Shown: positions 22,301 through 26,284 of the stretch, piece by piece
Layout: each line of letters opens with the position of its first letter
Position numbering within the stretch: position 1 is the first letter of the stretch
Assembly (NCBI GenBank): GCA_041552135.1
Contig: JBFELL010000019.1
Coordinates: 1 to 26,284, forward strand
DNA: 26,284 bases
Reading direction: 5' to 3'
Source of the DNA: SZUA-186 sp041552135
GTDB taxonomy: Bacteria > Pseudomonadota > Gammaproteobacteria > UBA9214
Notes under the pieces: model-generated
What the model was told of the DNA's origin: nothing
Database searches by the model: none
The model's input: only the letters and a program-made list of their open reading frames with translations
Made by a program: the position numbers and the translations under genes

Positions 22301-23102
22301 TCGGCTGCAGCGCCGGCTGACGGCCCTGCTGATGGCGGCCTGCGCACTCGTGCCAACCGCAGCCGCAGCATTTTCCGCCATGGTGTCGCCACCACGCTTC
22401 GAACTGCAGGGAGCACCCGGCAGCGTGATACGCGAAAGCGTGGAAATCCAGAATGCCAGCGACCTGCCGGCAACCTTCAAACTGCGCACCGCAGACTGGG
22501 ACCTGACGGACACGGGTGGCGTAACCATTCACCCGCCGGAACTGCAGCCCGGCAGCTGCCGCCCCTGGGCACGCATCGAGCGCCGTAGCCTGCGCCTGCG
22601 GCCGCAGGCTACGAAGCGCTTTCGCTTCGAGCTGCATGTGCCTGCCGGGGCAACACCGGGCGAGTGCCGTCTCGCACTGCTGCTGGAGCCGGACGAGGCC
22701 GACAGCGTCATGGCCCGTGCCCGCAATATCCGGTTTCCCGTAACCGGTCGAATTGCCATCATCATCTACATCGCCGTGGGCGATGCGGCACCGCTACTCG
22801 AACTGAAAGCGCTGGAACTGCGCGAGGTCAACGCCCGGCTGACACCGGTGGCCGTGTTGCACAATACCGGCAATGCCCACGGCCGCCCGGAGGGCTTCCT
22901 CGAAGGCCGCGATGCCTCGGGCAGGCGGCTCGATTTCAGCGTGTCGCCCTCGCCAATCATGCCGGGCCAGACCCGCGCCATTCCCGTCTGGGAGGCGGTT
23001 GCCGAGGGTGAGGAACGCCACGTGCTGCAACCGCCCCTGAAGGTCAAGGGCGCCATAGAGTGGCGTGGCGGGCGCCACGCCGTGGACAGCGTACTGGAAT
23101 GA
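22275..23102 (+). CDS. Periplasmic chaperone-like protein (PapD/DUF916-like)
   Basis: The 275-residue product starts MKSNSLKTDRLQRRL and has a signal peptide ending near AAAAFS. The first Ig-like domain (about 35-150) opens with MVSPPRFELQGAPGSVIRES, as in fimbrial chaperones and DUF916-type proteins, and contains VEIQNASDLPATFKL, TADWDLTDTGGV and a G1-like strand RFRFELHVPAGATPGECRLALLLEP. The second domain (about 160-270) contains VAVLHNTGNAHGRPEG. Two cysteines (in PGSCRPW and GECRLA) may form a disulfide. It would cap and fold the pilin-like subunits in the periplasm. The canonical chaperone Arg/Lys pair cannot be assigned by eye. It converges with the barrel gene. Confidence 0.75.
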   Translation: MKSNSLKTDRLQRRLTALLMAACALVPTAAAAFSAMVSPPRFELQGAPGSVIRESVEIQNASDLPATFKLRTADWDLTDTGGVTIHPPELQPGSCRPWARIERRSLRLRPQATKRFRFELHVPAGATPGECRLALLLEPDEADSVMARARNIRFPVTGRIAIIIYIAVGDAAPLLELKALELREVNARLTPVAVLHNTGNAHGRPEGFLEGRDASGRRLDFSVSPSPIMPGQTRAIPVWEAVAEGEERHVLQPPLKVKGAIEWRGGRHAVDSVLE

Positions 23103-23114
23103 ATTCCCCGCCGG

Positions 23115-25121
23115 CTATTCGTCGATGCGTGTCAGCCCGAACACCATCACGGCCTCGCCCCTGACATAGACGGTTATCGGGCGCGGCGTCTCGTCATCCA
23201 GGCCCCAGGGCAGCGGCAGGTCCTCGATAGCCAGCGACAGGCTGTGCTCGCCGGCGGGCACCGGCGTGAAGCGGAAGCGGCCCTCGCTGTCGGTTACCCG
23301 CTCATAACGTCGGTCGAGATAGACAAACACACCGCTTGCCGCACGCTCGCCGGCCTGGCGCCGTCCGTCGCGGTTGGCATCGTAGAAGACCTCGCCACTG
23401 ACTTCACCAAACCCGGACTTGCCGGTTTTCCGGCCAACCGCCAGCATCGGCCGGCCCGACTTGCGGGTATGCCGGATGCTCAGCAGCAGGGTCTTCTCGT
23501 CCTCATCGAAATCGTTGCCGAAGATCGCGTCGTCTTCCTCGGCCTTCGTCCATGTCAGGTCGAGTCGCGCATCCCATTGCGGCAGGAAACGCCAGGCCGC
23601 GCCCAGGCTGAGGTTGTAGTTGTCAGTATCGGAGCTGCGGCGGTTGCTGATGCGTGTATAGCTGGCGTTACCATGCCAGTTGAATAGCGGCGTCAAATCG
23701 TGGTGTAGCAGCACACTGGCGGAATTGCGGCTGTCCTCATCGCCGACATCGCGGGAGGACTGGTGCTCGAGCGTGGTCGAGAGCGACAGCAGACGCGACA
23801 GCTCCCAGCCCTGGTCCCAGATCGCGCCGTAGAGTTCGCCTTCATCGCCATCGTCCTCGACATCGGCGATGAACACCTCGAAGCGGCTGCTGCCAAGGGG
23901 AAACCGGTGCTGCAGGTAGCTGGAGAGTCGCAGCAGGTGCGCATCCTCGCCGGCCAGGTCGTTGCGTGGATCGACATAATTCAGGCTGACCGTGCCGCCG
24001 ACGCCGGTCAGGCGCCGCAGGCGCCGGTTGCCGGTAATGAAGACGTTGCTGGTCCGGCTTTGCGGGCGGTTGTCGCGGTCCTTGACGTTGTCCTCGCTAA
24101 AGTCCGTGCCAGCCGTCAGGTTGTAGCGAGGCGAGCGCAGCTCGGAGCGGGTATACAGACCCTGCTGATCATCCGTCAGCGTGGCATCGCTCCACAGCAG
24201 GTCCGGCTCGAACCGGAACAGGCCATAGCGGTGCCGCCAGCGCCCGATACGGTCATCGCCGTCCAGCCAGACAGCGTTGCCACCCTCGGTGCCCGCCAGC
24301 ACATGCCCCACGTAGCGATGGCGCTGGTCCTGCGTCCGGTACTGCAGTGCCAGCGCGACACTTTCATGATCATCGATATCATCCAGGTCCACAGCCCCGA
24401 TCACCTGGCCGGCAACCGTCCAGCGCTCATCCAGCCCGTGGCTCAGGCCCAGCGACGCGAGCTTGCCACTGGTGGTATCGAAGTCCTCGATGCGGCCGGT
24501 GCCCAGCGTGCCGATCTTGCCGGCACTGAGGCGCACGGCGCTGCGCCCGGCGCGCGACCAGTTTCTCAGTCCCGACACCAGCGTCGACGGCAGGTTAAAC
24601 CGGTAGCTGCTGCTCACCACCGGGTCGGCATCACTGCGCAGCACACCGGCACTGTTGTCCATCAGCCAGTTCGGACTGGCGGCAAAACCATACTGGCGCA
24701 GTGTCAGCCGGCCGCCGGTCGAGTTGCCGTCCCCGGATTCGTCCGACGGCCGGTTGCTGCGTGCGCTAGCCAGCATCTCCAGCTCGCCATAATGACGCGT
24801 CTCGCGGCGGGCATTGAACACCAGGCCATCCTCGTAGGACCTGCCGCTCGAATCACGGTCTTCCTGGTAATGCCGGTACTCCGTGATATAGGTCCGGAAG
24901 CCCTCGGGTTGTTCCATCGCTTCGGCCGCGACACCGGTGTCAGGCATGGCCGTGTCAGGCAAGCCGATCAGCTGGTCGATATATGCAGTGTCCCCGGTTG
25001 CGGTTCCGGATTGAGCCGCAGGTGGCGTCGCAACAGCATCCGGCAGCCATAACAGGCAGGCGATCGGGATGAACAGCCCTCCACAGAAGAGTGCGGACGG
25101 ATGCAGCCACACGGGCTTCAT
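23115..25121 (-). CDS. Outer-membrane beta-barrel protein, usher-like, with C-terminal SdrD/Cna-B-like domain
   Basis: From Met at 25121 the product is 668 residues with a signal peptide (MKPVWLHPSALFCGGLFIPIACLLWLPDAVA). Residues about 70-555 are a long series of amphipathic strands with alternating polar and hydrophobic residues and frequent DR/DD turns, as in large outer-membrane barrels. Phrases such as RSAVRLSAGKIGTLGTG and SLGLSHGLDERWTVAGQVIGA recall fimbrial ushers (strand then HGLTDRWTAYGG-type). The C-terminal 100 residues contain GEVFYDANRDGRRQAGERAASGVFVYLD and DSEGRFRFTPVPAGEHSLSL split by a short linker, an SdrD/Cna-B-like fold seen in class-5 type ushers. No obvious usher N-terminal chaperone-binding domain is seen. 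A start at 25175 is possible; neither has a good ribosome site. Confidence 0.7.
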   Translation of the reverse strand: MKPVWLHPSALFCGGLFIPIACLLWLPDAVATPPAAQSGTATGDTAYIDQLIGLPDTAMPDTGVAAEAMEQPEGFRTYITEYRHYQEDRDSSGRSYEDGLVFNARRETRHYGELEMLASARSNRPSDESGDGNSTGGRLTLRQYGFAASPNWLMDNSAGVLRSDADPVVSSSYRFNLPSTLVSGLRNWSRAGRSAVRLSAGKIGTLGTGRIEDFDTTSGKLASLGLSHGLDERWTVAGQVIGAVDLDDIDDHESVALALQYRTQDQRHRYVGHVLAGTEGGNAVWLDGDDRIGRWRHRYGLFRFEPDLLWSDATLTDDQQGLYTRSELRSPRYNLTAGTDFSEDNVKDRDNRPQSRTSNVFITGNRRLRRLTGVGGTVSLNYVDPRNDLAGEDAHLLRLSSYLQHRFPLGSSRFEVFIADVEDDGDEGELYGAIWDQGWELSRLLSLSTTLEHQSSRDVGDEDSRNSASVLLHHDLTPLFNWHGNASYTRISNRRSSDTDNYNLSLGAAWRFLPQWDARLDLTWTKAEEDDAIFGNDFDEDEKTLLLSIRHTRKSGRPMLAVGRKTGKSGFGEVSGEVFYDANRDGRRQAGERAASGVFVYLDRRYERVTDSEGRFRFTPVPAGEHSLSLAIEDLPLPWGLDDETPRPITVYVRGEAVMVFGLTRIDE

Positions 25122-25276
25122 GGAGCGGCAGGAGATATGAGGTGTTGGTCGGTGGGTATCCGCATGCGATGGCATCGCTGCACTTGTCAGGGCAATGGGA
25201 TTGAATCACAGCGGCTTGTATGCGTCCAATAAATAGTTGGCAGCAATGACTCGGGGCTGCAAGGCCGGGACTCGTC

Positions 25277-26284
25277 TTACAGGGCGATATCGAGCTCCTT
25301 GAGCTTGCGTGTCAGCGTGTTGCGCCCCCAGCCCAGCAGACGTGCCGCCTCCTGGCGCCGGCCGCCCGTGTGTTGCAGCGCGGCCTCGATGAGGATCTGC
25401 TCGAACGCGGGCAGCGCGTCGTCCAGCAACTGGTTACGGCCCGCGCTGAACTGCCGGCTTGCCCAGCCGCGCAGCTGTTGCTGCCAGTCAGCACCGGCCG
25501 TGGCCGCCTCCGGTGAGCCGTTGGACAGCTCATCCGGCAGGTCCTCGATACGGATCTCCTGGCCCGGCGCCATGACCACCAGCCACCGGCAGAGGTTCTC
25601 CAGCTGGCGCACATTGCCCGGCCAGTCGAGCTGCATCAGGGCATCGGCCACGCCGGGTGCAAGTGTCTTCGATTCCACCTCGAGTTCCTGCGCGGCCATG
25701 GCCAGGAAATGTTGCATCAGCAGGGGAATGTCCTCGCGCCGCTCGCGCAGTGCCGGGATGTGGATGCGAATCACGTTCAGGCGGTGAAACAGGTCCTCAC
25801 GGAACAGGCCGTCCCGCACGCGCCGTTCCAGGTCCTGGTGGGTCGCGGCGATGATCCGCACATCGACCTGCCGCGGTGTGTGCGCACCGACCGGGTAGAA
25901 CTCGCCGTCGGCCAGCACGCGCAGCAGGCGGGTCTGCAGCTCGGCCGGCATGTCACCGATCTCGTCGAGCATCAGGGTGCCGCCATTGGCCTGCTCGAAA
26001 CGACCGGTGCGCCGGCTCTGGGCGCCGGTGAACGCGCCACGTTCATGGCCAAAGAGTTCCGACTCCAGCAGGTCACGCGGAATCGCCGCCATGTTGAGGG
26101 CCAGAAACGGCTTCTCCGCGCGGTTACTGTGCCGGTGCAGGGCGAGCGCCACCAGTTCCTTGCCGGTACCGGATTCGCCGTTGATCAGCACCGTCGCGCT
26201 GGAGTGCGCCAGTCGACCGATGGCACGGAACACCTCCTGCATGGCGGGGGCCTTGCCAATGATCTCGGGCACATCCGGGGTATC
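25277..26284 (-). CDS. glnG: Nitrogen regulation response regulator NtrC (GlnG), C-terminal part
   Basis: The gene is open to the window edge, so the N-terminal receiver domain is outside. The visible 335 residues contain the sigma-54 AAA+ domain: Walker A GESGTGKE, the sigma-54 contact GAFTGA, Walker B TLMLDEIGD, and the sensor LFHRLNVIRIHIP. The C-terminal Fis-type helix-turn-helix reads LGWGRNTLTRKLKELDI, which is the signature of NtrC rather than other enhancer-binding proteins. With sigma-54 it activates nitrogen-assimilation genes. It lies 155 bases upstream of the barrel gene on the same strand. Confidence 0.92.
   Translation of the reverse strand, partial: DTPDVPEIIGKAPAMQEVFRAIGRLAHSSATVLINGESGTGKELVALALHRHSNRAEKPFLALNMAAIPRDLLESELFGHERGAFTGAQSRRTGRFEQANGGTLMLDEIGDMPAELQTRLLRVLADGEFYPVGAHTPRQVDVRIIAATHQDLERRVRDGLFREDLFHRLNVIRIHIPALRERREDIPLLMQHFLAMAAQELEVESKTLAPGVADALMQLDWPGNVRQLENLCRWLVVMAPGQEIRIEDLPDELSNGSPEAATAGADWQQQLRGWASRQFSAGRNQLLDDALPAFEQILIEAALQHTGGRRQEAARLLGWGRNTLTRKLKELDIAL

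Noticed and set aside
23763..25052. Plus-strand open frame of about 430 codons opposite the barrel gene
   Set aside because: The minus-strand frame has a signal peptide, barrel-like alternation and a recognisable C-terminal domain, while this one is Ala/Val/Gln-rich and featureless.
25122..25276. Possible sigma-54 promoter for the barrel gene next to the ntrC-type gene
   Set aside because: I looked for TGGCAC-N5-TTGCA on the minus strand and found no acceptable match, so NtrC control of the barrel is not supported.
1..26284. CRISPR arrays, tRNA or rRNA genes, insertion sequences and integrases
   Set aside because: No regularly spaced repeats, cloverleaf-like segments, rRNA-like blocks or transposase motifs were seen; XerC is the housekeeping recombinase.

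Overview
The window reads as a stretch of chromosome from a GC-rich gammaproteobacterium. The evidence is a set of gene blocks that are conserved in that class: dapF-DUF484-xerC, hslV-hslU, ubiE-ubiJ-ubiB, gpmI-envC-ctpA-yibQ, and yibN-secB-gpsA. I saw no tRNA, rRNA, CRISPR array, transposase or phage gene. I cannot name the genus from sequence alone; the gene order would suit a Chromatiales-like lineage, but that is inference.

Layout. Positions 1-396 are non-coding and packed with hairpin repeats. Positions 397-2899 (+) carry dapF, a DUF484 gene and xerC. Positions 3027-4976 (+) carry the HslVU protease, behind a sequence that resembles a sigma-32 heat-shock promoter. Positions 5169-9181 (+) carry a DUF971 gene, ubiE, an RDD membrane protein, ubiJ and ubiB; the last four are tightly coupled and belong to ubiquinone synthesis. 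Positions 9208-15966 are all on the minus strand: gpmI, envC, ctpA, a yibQ-type deacetylase-fold gene, a DJ-1/YajL gene and a DUF389 membrane protein. Positions 16158-18568 (+) carry an ArsR-type repressor with a cysteine pair spaced as in persulfide sensors, then a membrane-anchored rhodanese, secB and gpsA. A 349-base gap with a perfect 20-bp inverted repeat follows. After it, trmL (-) and a class 1B-like dihydroorotate dehydrogenase (+) start only 20 bases apart.

The accessory part is 20390-25121. A structured leader with a run of palindromes precedes a secreted pilin-like protein and a clear Rho-independent terminator. Next come a paralogous pilin-like protein, a small secreted protein with no recognised family, and a PapD/DUF916-like periplasmic chaperone, joined by overlapping genes. 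Facing them, 12 bases away, is a gene for a 668-residue outer-membrane beta-barrel with a C-terminal SdrD/Cna-B-like domain. Together they look like a divergent chaperone-usher-type surface-fibre system, which is the best candidate here for something undescribed. The window ends inside an NtrC-type sigma-54 activator gene (-).
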